A DNA stretch of 64,000 nucleotides from Sphingopyxis sp. LC363 (GTDB taxonomy: Bacteria > Pseudomonadota > Alphaproteobacteria > Sphingomonadales > Sphingomonadaceae): assembly GCF_000756385.1 (NCBI RefSeq), contig NZ_JNFC01000009.1:21848-85847 (forward strand). Direction: 5' to 3'. The notes beneath the pieces are model-generated. The model saw nothing but the letters and a program-made list of their open reading frames with translations. It was not told the origin of the DNA and made no database searches. Made by a program: the position numbers and the translations under genes. Positions 16,866-24,183 of the stretch are shown one piece after another. Positions within the stretch are counted from its first letter, which is position 1. Every line of letters begins with the position of its first letter.

Positions 16866-17210
16866 ATGCGCCTCTATCTGACCAGCACTGGCGAATGGAC
16901 GGGAAATCAAAGTGACGCAGCGGGCTTGGTCCGCGCGAACGGCGGGACCTGGGAACAGATCGACGTTCCGACCGACAAGCCGGGCCTGATTGCTTGGCTC
17001 ACCCAGCAGTGGACGCGTTTTCCGACGATTGCGGCACCGTCGGCGCCGATAACGGCGCCGACCGAAACCGACGCGCAGCGAGCGGAAAGCCTCCGCCGGA
17101 TCAGCATCGAGGAAGAGATTCAGAATTGCGACCTTCCCCACCTCGCAGTGCTCGCGGAAAATGTCGCTTGGCGCTTCCACGAACTGGCGCGGGCCTCGAA
17201 AGACGATTGA
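16866..17210 (+). CDS. Small hypothetical protein
   Basis: A 114-residue protein starting MRLYLTSTGEWTGNQSDAAG. It is acidic and soluble, with a C-terminal helical segment ISIEEEIQNCDLPHLAVLAE. The N-terminal strand pattern and TWEQIDVPTDKPGLIAWL suggest a small alpha/beta fold. I do not recognise the family. It follows DUF2493 by 28 bp in the same direction and precedes another small gene, so it is probably part of the same plasmid-maintenance operon. The start was set by the family-like opening and an upstream GGAGAA. Confidence 0.65.
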   Translation: MRLYLTSTGEWTGNQSDAAGLVRANGGTWEQIDVPTDKPGLIAWLTQQWTRFPTIAAPSAPITAPTETDAQRAESLRRISIEEEIQNCDLPHLAVLAENVAWRFHELARASKDD

Positions 17211-17267
17211 CCCCAAAAACTGACGACATTCGATTTTCTTGATACACGGGCCGAAGGAGCCGAACCG

Positions 17268-17573
17268 ATGAATGTAGAAATTCTCGCTCACCCCGAGTTG
17301 AAGTCCGCGCTTAACCGCCTGATAGACCTTGCGCGCGCCGACACCGGCCAATCGGCCCGCGTCACGAATTTTCTCCTCGCATGGTGGGACGGCGACCAGT
17401 GGGGAAACTTCCCGCTGACTGACCTGTTCGGCGTTGACCGGGACGTTGCCGCTGACATGGCTACCGTCTTTGCGTTTCTCGGTCAGCATGGCGGGGCCGT
17501 CTACATCGATGCTTTCGGCGACCAGTATCGCGGTCAGATGGCCGATCTGGTCGACCGTTGGCGCCCCGACTAG
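17268..17573 (+). CDS. DUF7673-like small protein
   Basis: A 101-residue protein. Residues around ALNRLIDLARADTGQSARV and NFLLAWWDGDQWGNFPLTDL resemble the DUF7673 proteins seen on Gram-negative mobile elements. The function of that family is unknown. An AAGGAG-type ribosome site precedes the ATG. It lies in the same direction as DUF736, DUF2493 and the preceding small gene. The family assignment is from memory of the motif and is moderately sure. Confidence 0.7.
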   Translation: MNVEILAHPELKSALNRLIDLARADTGQSARVTNFLLAWWDGDQWGNFPLTDLFGVDRDVAADMATVFAFLGQHGGAVYIDAFGDQYRGQMADLVDRWRPD

Positions 17574-17681
17574 GGCGCCTGCCGTTCGCGGCGCCACTTC
17601 GTAATTTTCCCAGCCCTTATTGTCGCAGCAGCCGTGGGAGCATCCACCCCAGCGTGGCCGCGCTGCGTCGGATATCGTGTT

Positions 17682-18272
17682 ATGCGCTTCACACCCCATC
17701 AGGGAATCTATGCCTACGAGCGGACGAACCGGAAATTGAAGGCGGCGGAACGCCGCCTGCGTCTGGATCGCGAGAAATTCCCGCTCTTCGCCGCCGAGAT
17801 CGCCGAGAGCCAGCCCACACCGGAGGAATTGCTCGACGCGCGCGGCAGAGCATTCGTCGAGAACCAGCAAGCGAACCGCGATCGCGAGGCTCGAAACTGG
17901 TGGCGCGCGCGCGCCGAGCTGCGCGCGATCGCCGAACCGGATCGCGCCGCATTCATCCGCTATTGGGGTCGCTGCAAATGTCCCGGCAACGCGTGCTATT
18001 TGCTGACCTACATCAATATGTTTCGTGACGGCCGACTGATCGTTCACGAGGGCGAGGTACGTCCGCGTAGCGATGTCGAATGGGAGCGTGATCGCAAAGC
18101 CAAGATCGCGGCGATGTCGGACCTCGAACTGGACGTGATGATCCAGACGCACATCAGTCCGCTTCTTGCCGAATGGGGCCGCGAGGAACGTCGGCGCCGT
18201 GCGGAATTGAGCGCGGCCGTCCCGCCCGCGCGCTCCAGCTCGATGCGCCGCAAGCGGCGCGGCGTGCGGTGA
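17682..18272 (+). CDS. Charged hypothetical protein, partly coiled-coil
   Basis: About 196 residues from the ATG at 17682 (an in-frame GTG at 17634 would add 16). It is rich in Arg/Glu with long helices (LKAAERRLRLDREKFPLFAA and later REERRRRAELSAA), an aromatic patch NWWRARAELRA, and two cysteines in RCKCPGNACY that could bind metal. I do not recognise a family. Neither start has a strong ribosome site. A long open frame on the opposite strand also runs here, but its composition looks like a GC-rich shadow. Confidence 0.6.
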   Translation: MRFTPHQGIYAYERTNRKLKAAERRLRLDREKFPLFAAEIAESQPTPEELLDARGRAFVENQQANRDREARNWWRARAELRAIAEPDRAAFIRYWGRCKCPGNACYLLTYINMFRDGRLIVHEGEVRPRSDVEWERDRKAKIAAMSDLELDVMIQTHISPLLAEWGREERRRRAELSAAVPPARSSSMRRKRRGVR

Positions 18273-18424
18273 TGACCCCCCGCGCAGTTCCGCGATGTCA
18301 TCTTGCTGAAGCACGACGGCGCCGAGCTGGTCGGGCGGCTGTTCGACTAGTCGTCGCCCGCAGTGGATCCCGGCGTAGAGGGCCGAGCCCTCATGCCGTG
18401 ATCCAGCCCGCACACGGGCGGGGG

Positions 18425-18453
18425 TTGAATTCTCACATTCCGTAGATTACGTA
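18425..18453 (+). promoter_or_regulatory. Putative promoter of the toxin-antitoxin pair
   Basis: TTGAAT at 18425-18430 and TACGTA at 18448-18453 are 17 bp apart, a reasonable sigma-70-type promoter about 95 bp upstream of the antitoxin. A GATGATGATGATGA run follows at 18467-18481. The -10 match is modest. Confidence 0.35.
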
Positions 18454-18546
18454 TGTTGGCGATTCCGATGATGATGATGACTTTCGAGACGATGAGAGCC
18501 GCAAGGTTCAGTTTGCCAGCATGACGATGAAGATGATGAGGGAATC

Positions 18547-18813
18547 ATGGAACTGCCAATCGAAAAGGTCACTTCCAGTGAGGTTTCGAAGCGCTTCGGC
18601 TTCTATTACGACGAAGCCATGACGCACCCCATCGGGATCGAGCGCAACGGCGCCACCCGCGTCGTCATGTTGCCCGCGTCCGAATATGAACGCCTCGCGC
18701 GCCTCGACCATATCGCTGTCACGCCCGAGGAATTGAGTGATGAAGCAACCCGAAGCCTCCGGACCGCCACGGCGCGCCCCGAAGCCGTCGCCCTTAACGA
18801 GCTCATGGACTGA
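18547..18813 (+). CDS. Phd/YefM-like antitoxin
   Basis: An 88-residue protein with the Phd/YefM-type N-terminal fold: VTSSEVSKRFGFYYDEAM followed by PIGIERNGATRVVMLPASEY, where the antitoxin strand meets DNA. The C-terminal part is acidic and probably disordered until it binds the toxin. The neighbouring gene is a PemK/MazF-like toxin that overlaps its 3' end, which is normal for co-regulated antitoxin-toxin pairs. It likely represses its own promoter. A Phd-type antitoxin with a PemK-like toxin is a less common combination than MazE/MazF, so partner identity is inferred from position. Confidence 0.85.
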   Translation: MELPIEKVTSSEVSKRFGFYYDEAMTHPIGIERNGATRVVMLPASEYERLARLDHIAVTPEELSDEATRSLRTATARPEAVALNELMD

Positions 18814-19207
18814 GCCGCTCCCCACTGACGTCATCCAGTACGTGTATCTCTGGCGCGCCGAAAAGGAGCGCGGGCTTGAGGACGGCCGCAAGATTCGGCC
18901 CTGCCTCGTTCTCAGCACGTTCCGGGCTCGGGGCCAGCTACGCGTCATCACCGCGCCGATAACGACGCGTAACTATGACCCTGGCCTCTCGATAGCGATC
19001 CCGCCCCGGGTGACGGAGCACCTGGGACTGGACGACCGTTCGCGGATCGTATGGAACGACCTCAACGAGTTCACCTGGGTTGGACCTGACGTACGAGGCG
19101 CAGCTGACGGCTCGCCCTTCATCGGCATCATGCCCGAGGCACTTTGGCGGCGGGTGCTCGATAATGTAATCAGCGCCCGCATCAATCCAACGCACCGCTC
19201 CGAATAG
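18740..19207 (+). CDS. PemK/MazF-like toxin
   Basis: About 155 residues. After an N-terminal Pro-rich leader come VYLWRAEKERG, GRKIRPCLVLST and LRVITAPITTR, matching the beta-barrel core of PemK/MazF-type endoribonucleases, and then RIVWNDLNEFTWVG. MazF-like toxins cleave mRNA. The ATG at 18740 has GAGGA eight bases upstream inside the antitoxin gene, so the two genes overlap by 74 bp in different frames. The long leader is unusual for PemK, and the true fold could be a more distant relative. It likely stabilises the mobile element. Confidence 0.75.
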   Translation: MKQPEASGPPRRAPKPSPLTSSWTEPLPTDVIQYVYLWRAEKERGLEDGRKIRPCLVLSTFRARGQLRVITAPITTRNYDPGLSIAIPPRVTEHLGLDDRSRIVWNDLNEFTWVGPDVRGAADGSPFIGIMPEALWRRVLDNVISARINPTHRSE

Positions 19208-19510
19208 CCAGTCTGCCCGATACTGTCGAAGGCTGTCCGATGCGCTGCGTCGCGATCGGCGAAGATCAGCAATCCGGCCCGACGGGTTGGCCGCTGTGCC
19301 TCCGATGACCGTGCGGACCAAAGTGCGGCGGTTCCACTTTCGCCCCCATCGGGGATCGATGCGCCACCATAGGCAGGACCGTCCCGATCGATCTTCAGCG
19401 AGCGCGGCCAGCCTGAATGGCTCCCTGCAGCTCGCCTCCTTGGGCGGCCTCGTTGCTGTCTGACGCACGTAGACAGCTCGCCCGCCTTTCGCGGGACGGG
19501 TCTATCGACC

Positions 19511-19586
19511 CTCAAGCAGAAAACCAGCCCTTTGGGCCTACGGTTTCCACCGCTGCGCGGCGGAGCCTCCGTCTTTCAGCTTGCCC
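19511..19586. repeat. 76-bp three-hairpin repeat, copy B
   Basis: Second copy of the element at 14869-14944. Its hairpins are GCCC-TTT-GGGC, CCGC-TGC-GCGG and CGGAG-C-CTCCG. It ends 60 bp before the ssb start. The rest of the 440 bp between the toxin gene and ssb shows no gene. Confidence 0.75.
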
Positions 19587-19646
19587 GCGGCGAGCGGCCG
19601 CCTCCTCGAAGTGCGTCAGCAACGACACCACCCAAGGAGACAAGCC

Positions 19647-20018
19647 ATGAAACAGAAAGCCGACTTCATCATCACTGGCCGTATCGGAAAGATCGACGCC
19701 AAGGAGAAGGTCGCGCACATCGATGTCGCCACCAAATATCCCTACAAGGACAAGGATGACAACTGGAAGGATCGCACCGTCTGGAACCGCGTCACGCTCT
19801 TCAAGAAACAGCATGAACGCGTAACAGAAATCGGCGTCGGCGACCTGGTGACCTTCGAAGGTCGCGTTGGACAGAGCAGCTACGAGCGGAACGGCGTTCG
19901 CCACTATAACGTGGACCTGACCGTCAACGACTTCACCATCGAGCGCCGGAAGGGCGAACAGGCGACGACCACGAACGATACGCCGCCCGCTGAAGACGAC
20001 GATCACGTTCCCTTCTGA
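19647..20018 (+). CDS. ssb: Single-stranded DNA-binding protein
   Basis: A 123-residue OB-fold protein. It opens with DFIITGRIGKIDAKEKVAHI, carries a TVWNRVTLF strand and then YVD-type strands, and ends in an acidic tip DDDHVPF. That ending matches the SSB C-terminal peptide (consensus D-D-D-I/L-P-F) that recruits partner enzymes. It is somewhat shorter than chromosomal SSB and probably belongs to the plasmid/ICE family that coats transferred single strands in conjugation. The ribosome site AAGGAGA is close to the ATG. A terminator-like hairpin follows. Confidence 0.85.
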   Translation: MKQKADFIITGRIGKIDAKEKVAHIDVATKYPYKDKDDNWKDRTVWNRVTLFKKQHERVTEIGVGDLVTFEGRVGQSSYERNGVRHYNVDLTVNDFTIERRKGEQATTTNDTPPAEDDDHVPF

Positions 20019-20025
20019 ACCTCTC

Positions 20026-20054
20026 GGGGCGGCTACGTCCGCCCCTTCAGTTTT
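20026..20054 (+). terminator. Rho-independent-type terminator after ssb
   Basis: GGGGCGG pairs with CCGCCCC around a six-base loop, followed by TTCAGTTTT. It lies 8 bp after the ssb stop, so ssb is probably the last gene of its unit. Confidence 0.7.
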
Positions 20055-20069
20055 CCCAGGAGACGCATC

Positions 20070-20437
20070 ATGGAAACCGAACTCTACGACGATTATCGCG
20101 CGCTCGCATATGACGCAGGGATCAGATCGAGATGAATTTCGACGATCCCGACGAACAGCCAATGTTCGCCTTTGCCGAGAGTCTGGCAGTAAGGTCAGCC
20201 AACGGCGAAGATCTCCCGACGCCATTTAACGAACACCCATGTGTGGGCCGGCGACGACCGACCCTTTCGCTTTGCAAGCCGCGCGCCTGTGACCGCCTCG
20301 CTCACGGCGGGAAGGTGCCCGCCGGTTCGCATCGGCGGCACGCGGCCCTTCGCCATTTGCGCATCTCTCCGGGTATAGGCACGATCGCCTTCACTCGTTG
20401 CCTCGGTTTGCTCGCAACCAGCACATCGCCGATCGCC
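20070..20437 (+). other. Remnant or mini-ORF region after ssb
   Basis: A 21-codon frame at 20070-20135 (starts METELYDDYRALAYDAG) has a good AGGAGA ribosome site. It overlaps a second frame starting at 20132 (MNFDDPDEQPMFAFAESL) by 4 bp. The second frame looks coding only for about 25 residues and then degenerates into antisense of the next gene. This could be the truncated start of a former operon. I see no other feature up to 20437. Confidence 0.3.
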
Positions 20438-20698
20438 TCAGAGCGTGTCCAACTTCTCCGCGATCCTCTTTGCGCCATGCTTCTCGATCGCCTTCGCAAT
20501 GGCCGTAGCTTCGCTTCGATCCATCCGGGCAATCTTCACCTTTCCCAGTGCGGCGAGAAGTACATCACGTCCCGCATCGCGCTCCGCTTCGCGGGCTCGG
20601 CGTTCCGCTTCCGTCACCCGCGCAAGTTCGGCTTCCAGCTCTGCGCGTCTCGCCGCAATCGCATCCAGATTGCCTTCGATTTTCTTCGCCCTTGGCAT
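20438..20698 (-). CDS. Small coiled-coil protein, TraC/DUF6437-like mobilisation accessory
   Basis: An 86-residue protein starting MPRAKKIEGNLDAIAARRAE. It has one long charged coiled coil (ELEAELARVTEAERRAREAE), then a short block ALGKVKIARMDRSEATAIAK. Small proteins with this layout are often called TraC or DUF6437 on alphaproteobacterial plasmids, where they sit beside relaxase genes and may be relaxosome accessories. It is transcribed away from the oriT-like region that lies behind it. The assignment is by layout and remembered sequence likeness, not by a diagnostic residue. Confidence 0.65.
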   Translation of the reverse strand: MPRAKKIEGNLDAIAARRAELEAELARVTEAERRAREAERDAGRDVLLAALGKVKIARMDRSEATAIAKAIEKHGAKRIAEKLDTL

Positions 20699-21105
20699 CG
20701 TTTTACTCCGCTTCAGCCTATCCAATCTTTGCGCACTGCTATCACGATACGGGCGATAATCCAGCACCGAAACAGGTACACGACGTCTGTCCGCGGCGTT
20801 ACGAAATCGGACAGGGAATGGACACGGAAGGGTGCCGGTTTGACTCCCCGCCGGCGACAGAATGAGTTGCGTTTTGGGTTCACGCTTCGCGCTCCCAAAA
20901 CGCAATGCGCTTGTTGGCGATCGGTCCAACAGGGCGTCGCGATCGATCGGTCATCCGACCAAGCGGATGATCCATATCGTGGTTCCAGCAGGCAACCTAT
21001 TCGGCATCGTCAATCAAACGAGCGTTGCCGATTACGCTGCCCGCATGCGGACAAGCGATCAGCAAATGTCTGGCGGGGCTAGCGCCTCATGCAGGCCTGA
21101 ACTCT

Positions 21106-21124
21106 CGTGCCCGAACCGGGCACG
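21106..21124. repeat. Perfect 8-bp hairpin
   Basis: CGTGCCCG, then AAC, then CGGGCACG. A three-base loop joins a perfect GC-rich stem. There is no T-tract, and it lies between divergent genes, so a site for protein binding or oriT function is more likely than termination. Confidence 0.6.
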
Positions 21125-21180
21125 AATGTGCCCAGATTACAGGCAAGCTGACGGGCTATGCCCGGATTCCCTCCGATAAG

Positions 21181-21217
21181 CAGAATGAGAGACCCGCTTC
21201 GGGGATATCTCATTCTG
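21181..21217. repeat. 10-bp inverted repeat with nested hairpin
   Basis: CAGAATGAGA at 21181-21190 is mirrored by TCTCATTCTG at 21208-21217. The 17-bp interval contains CCCG-CTT-CGGG, so the sequence can form a two-tier cruciform. This is compatible with an oriT inverted repeat or an operator. Confidence 0.6.
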
Positions 21218-21288
21218 AGATGCACACGGTATGCGGCAAGCCGCAATTCGCGAAGCTCAAAACCCAGCGGAAACGCAGGGAAATGTGA

Positions 21289-21407
21289 GGGTGCATAACG
21301 CACCCGAAGGGGTGCATGTGCCACCCTATATCGGGGTGCAATCGACACCCGCCAAAAGTGGCGAATTCCGGTCGGTTTGAAGACCTGATCGGGGTGCAAA
21401 TTGCACC
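21289..21407. repeat. Four iterated GGGTGC...CACC palindromes
   Basis: The repeats are at 21289-21305 (GGGTGC, five bases, GCACCC), 21309-21326 (GGGTG to CACCC), 21333-21350 (GGGTG to CACCC) and 21391-21407 (GGTGCAA-A-TTGCACC, perfect). Starts are 20, 24 and 58 bp apart, roughly 2, 2 and 6 helical turns. They lie just upstream of an RHH-encoding gene and could be its binding sites. Confidence 0.65.
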
Positions 21408-21513
21408 AGCAATTTCTGCGACTGTCGGCCAGCTTGACCCTAGTTCCGGTCGCTGATATCCGAGTTTCGCCTTTCGCAAGAACCCACCGCCTACCCCTGA
21501 GAGGGAGGGTGGT

Positions 21514-21798
21514 TTGGAATTTCATCGTCGTTCTGTTGCGCTCTCGCCTTCAGCTTGGCTTGCTCTAAACGAGCTCGCCAAGTCGGAAGGCATTACCAAG
21601 TCAGAGCTTGTCCGTCGCATCGTAAACAGCTTCCTGGCGGACCGGGATCGTCCCCAGTTCAATCCGCAACGGATGGCTATCATATGCGAGTATGTGCAGC
21701 TCGTTGCCGATGAATGGGTGAGGACGAACGCGCCTGATCGGCGTGACGAATTTCTCGCAATGGTGGATGCACGAATGGACCGTCACCATGACAGATAG
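21514..21798 (+). CDS. Ribbon-helix-helix protein, probable relaxosome accessory/repressor
   Basis: A 94-residue protein with an N-terminal RHH: HRRSVALSPSAWLALNELAK, then the helix SEGITKSELVRRIVNSFL. The start is a TTG at 21514 with a GGGAGG ribosome site at normal distance. Its position directly before traD and traI recalls TrwA of R388 or TraY of F, which bind oriT, bend DNA and repress the operon. The four palindromes upstream are natural candidate targets. Its last codons overlap traD by 11 bp. Confidence 0.75.
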   Translation: MEFHRRSVALSPSAWLALNELAKSEGITKSELVRRIVNSFLADRDRPQFNPQRMAIICEYVQLVADEWVRTNAPDRRDEFLAMVDARMDRHHDR

Positions 21799-24178
21799 GC
21801 CGTCACGCCCCCGCCATCCGCGCTCATGGTCAAGTCACGGCGAAGCCAATCGCAACTCTGGCAACTTCACCCGCGGTTCGCAGCTCATAGGGCATCAGTT
21901 CTCGATGTGGTGGCGCGGCGCGCGCGTGCCCTTGTTCGTCTGGTTCGGTCTGCTGGCCGCATTCACCTGGGTCAAACTGACACTCATTCTCGATGATTAT
22001 GAGTTCCAGATGCTCGGCACCAAGGCGCTCGCGGCAACCTGGGACTTCATTGGCCTCGACGAAATGAAGCGCGCCAACGTCACGCTTCGTGACGGTAGCA
22101 TCTATCCAACCTACATGGGCTATGTTCCCTATATCCCGGACGTGCAGGTTGCGTGGGCAAAGCTGATGAACGCCTTGTTCGGAAGCTTGTTCTTCGCGAG
22201 CGCCGGCGCCGGGGCTTTCGCGTTGTGGTTCATTCCGTGGGCACGCGATCGGGGAGAGTCCATTCTTGCCGATCACCACGAACGCGGCGTGGAGATCGTC
22301 GAGTATGACGTTCTCAAGATGATGCTCGATCGTCATAACCTTGACCGCGTTCGGACTCGCGCGAAGGAGGCGTTCCCCGATTTGACGCTCGCTCAGGTCG
22401 AAGCCTTGCCGCTTGCGGAGCGCAAGGCTGCGGGGGTCATCTTTCCGTACAAGATTGCGACGTTGCCGTTCCCTTATGGCTTCGAACAGAGCCATGTCAT
22501 GCTCACGGGCACGACAGGCACGGGCAAGACCACGCTCATTCGCCAGCTCGTGGCGCAAGCGATAGAGCGGGGCGACCGGTGCGTGCTATTCGATCTTACC
22601 GGCCATTATATGGAAGCGTTCTACGACCCCGATCGGGACCATGTTCTGAACCTTAATGACGCGCGCTGCGAGTCATGGTCGCTGTTCAATGATTGCGAAT
22701 CTCGCAGTGAATTCGTGAACGCCGCGACAGCACTTATTCCCGCCGACCATGGATCGGACGGAGGCTTTTGGGAGAAGGCCGCGCGTACCCTGTTTGTCGA
22801 AATGTGCGATAATCTGAAGAAGAAGGGGAAGGGAACGAACCGGCACCTCTCAGATGAACTGTTGAAGGCGAGCCTCAAGAAGATCTACGAAAGCCTAAAG
22901 GGCACGGTTGCCGATCCGCTCATTTCTCCCGACGCGGCAAAGATGGCGCAATCGATCCGGGCCGTGCTCAACGCCCATGCTGAAAGCATCCGCTTTCTGC
23001 CCGATAACGGTGAGCCGTTCTCCATCAAGAATTGGGTCGAACGCGACGATGGTAAAGCGTCGATCCTGTTCATCACGGCGCGATATGCCGATCTCGATAT
23101 GTCGAAGTCGCTGCTGACGCTTTGGATGAATATCGCGATCAATACGATCATGACGCTCCCCCATTCGCGCCAACTTCGGACCTGGTACATCTTCGACGAA
23201 TTGGCGGCGCTCCACAAGTTGCCGGCTCTTGAGCGCGGGCTTCAGACAGCACGCAGTTTCGGCGGCGCGTTCGTTCTTGGGCTCCACAATTTTGCCGGGC
23301 TCCGGGCCCCATATGGTGAGGATGGCGCCCGCAATATCATCAGTTTGACCAACACGAAGATCATGCTTCGCACCACCGATCGGGATACGGCCGAGGAATG
23401 CTCGCGCCTGATCGGGTTTCGCAAAGTTCGTACAATGGACGAATCCTACAGCTACGGCGCGCACCAAACTCGCGACGCGTCGACGATCTCGCCGACGACC
23501 AAAGAGGAAGCGCTGGTGATCGCCGATGACATCACCAGCCTTCCCAATCTCAACGCCTATGTTCGGTTTCCCGAGAAGTTTCCTGCGACTTTAGTGTCGT
23601 TCCCCTATGTCGGCTTTTCGCCGGTTGCCGAAGGGTTCATCAAGGCTCCGGCGCCGCCCGAGCTGGAGCCGATCGTAGAGGACGATAGTGAAGGCGATGG
23701 GGAAGAGGGGGGCGGTCAGGACATCGCGAACGACCGTCCCGAACCCGGAACCACTTTGGCGGCGGAATGGAGCGGCCGTCCCGAAGCCGCAGACCTGCAG
23801 GAGGGGCGCGGGATCCGCGCGCGCGACGTACTGGATGTTGGTCGTGGGAGTTCGGATAGTCGGTCGGATCTGATCGGGGAGCCAGTCAATCTGCATCCCG
23901 CCGGTTCATTGGCCAAGCGGTCGATCGACGACGTTGCGCCGAATGGTGCCATCCCTCGCAATGCGGCCACCGGCAGTAGCGGCCGGCAGGATGCGCTTTC
24001 CTATAAGGAGCGGCTTCGCGGCGCCAAGGATCCGACTGAAGAGCGAAGTGGCGAACTGGCCCGCCGCGAATCCCGGATGGACTTCGGGGAGAGTGAGCAT
24101 CGCCGCGCCGGCGGTGCCGAGCTCGGCGCTGACGGCATGGCCCGCGGCAGCGACGACCTCGGCATGGACATGGATTGA
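21788..24178 (+). CDS. traD: Type IV coupling protein TraD
   Basis: A 796-residue VirD4/TraD-type ATPase that links the relaxosome to the T4SS channel at the inner membrane. Two N-terminal membrane segments are visible: VPLFVWFGLLAAFTWVKLTL near residue 45 and GSLFFASAGAGAFALWFIPW near 120. Walker A is GTTGTGKTT near 240 and Walker B is WYIFDELAAL near 467. The C-terminal 150 residues are acidic then Gly/Arg/Asp-rich, as in tails that bind relaxosome partners. I chose the ATG at 21788, which overlaps the RHH gene. The relaxase gene starts 5 bp after the stop. Confidence 0.93.
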   Translation: MTDRPSRPRHPRSWSSHGEANRNSGNFTRGSQLIGHQFSMWWRGARVPLFVWFGLLAAFTWVKLTLILDDYEFQMLGTKALAATWDFIGLDEMKRANVTLRDGSIYPTYMGYVPYIPDVQVAWAKLMNALFGSLFFASAGAGAFALWFIPWARDRGESILADHHERGVEIVEYDVLKMMLDRHNLDRVRTRAKEAFPDLTLAQVEALPLAERKAAGVIFPYKIATLPFPYGFEQSHVMLTGTTGTGKTTLIRQLVAQAIERGDRCVLFDLTGHYMEAFYDPDRDHVLNLNDARCESWSLFNDCESRSEFVNAATALIPADHGSDGGFWEKAARTLFVEMCDNLKKKGKGTNRHLSDELLKASLKKIYESLKGTVADPLISPDAAKMAQSIRAVLNAHAESIRFLPDNGEPFSIKNWVERDDGKASILFITARYADLDMSKSLLTLWMNIAINTIMTLPHSRQLRTWYIFDELAALHKLPALERGLQTARSFGGAFVLGLHNFAGLRAPYGEDGARNIISLTNTKIMLRTTDRDTAEECSRLIGFRKVRTMDESYSYGAHQTRDASTISPTTKEEALVIADDITSLPNLNAYVRFPEKFPATLVSFPYVGFSPVAEGFIKAPAPPELEPIVEDDSEGDGEEGGGQDIANDRPEPGTTLAAEWSGRPEAADLQEGRGIRARDVLDVGRGSSDSRSDLIGEPVNLHPAGSLAKRSIDDVAPNGAIPRNAATGSSGRQDALSYKERLRGAKDPTEERSGELARRESRMDFGESEHRRAGGAELGADGMARGSDDLGMDMD

Positions 24179-24183
24179 GCGCG

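Larger units (their letters stand above)
20699..21513. other. Non-coding, hairpin-rich region; candidate origin of transfer
   Basis: About 800 bp without a convincing gene, between a small accessory gene (minus) and the RHH/traD/traI operon (plus). It contains the perfect hairpin at 21106-21124, a 10-bp inverted repeat with an inner hairpin at 21181-21217, and four iterated palindromes at 21289-21407. In MobF systems oriT usually sits next to the relaxase operon in just this kind of region. No nic site could be recognised. Confidence 0.5.

Noticed and set aside
16794..18413. Long minus-strand open frame of about 540 codons opposite the 16866-18272 genes
   Set aside because: Antisense to three genes with normal starts; composition rich in Arg/His/Gly without a domain, as expected for a shadow in GC-rich DNA.
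18467..18481. GATGATGATGATGA run before the antitoxin gene
   Set aside because: A short trinucleotide run in a leader; too short to call a functional repeat.
19512..20225. Minus-strand frame opposite ssb sharing a C-terminal peptide with a frame at 14870-15445
   Set aside because: The shared end is only the translation of the 76-bp repeat; the rest is antisense to ssb or non-coding.
20132..21082. Plus-strand 316-codon frame after ssb
   Set aside because: Only the first ~25 codons look coding; the rest runs antisense to the small coiled-coil gene and into the hairpin region.
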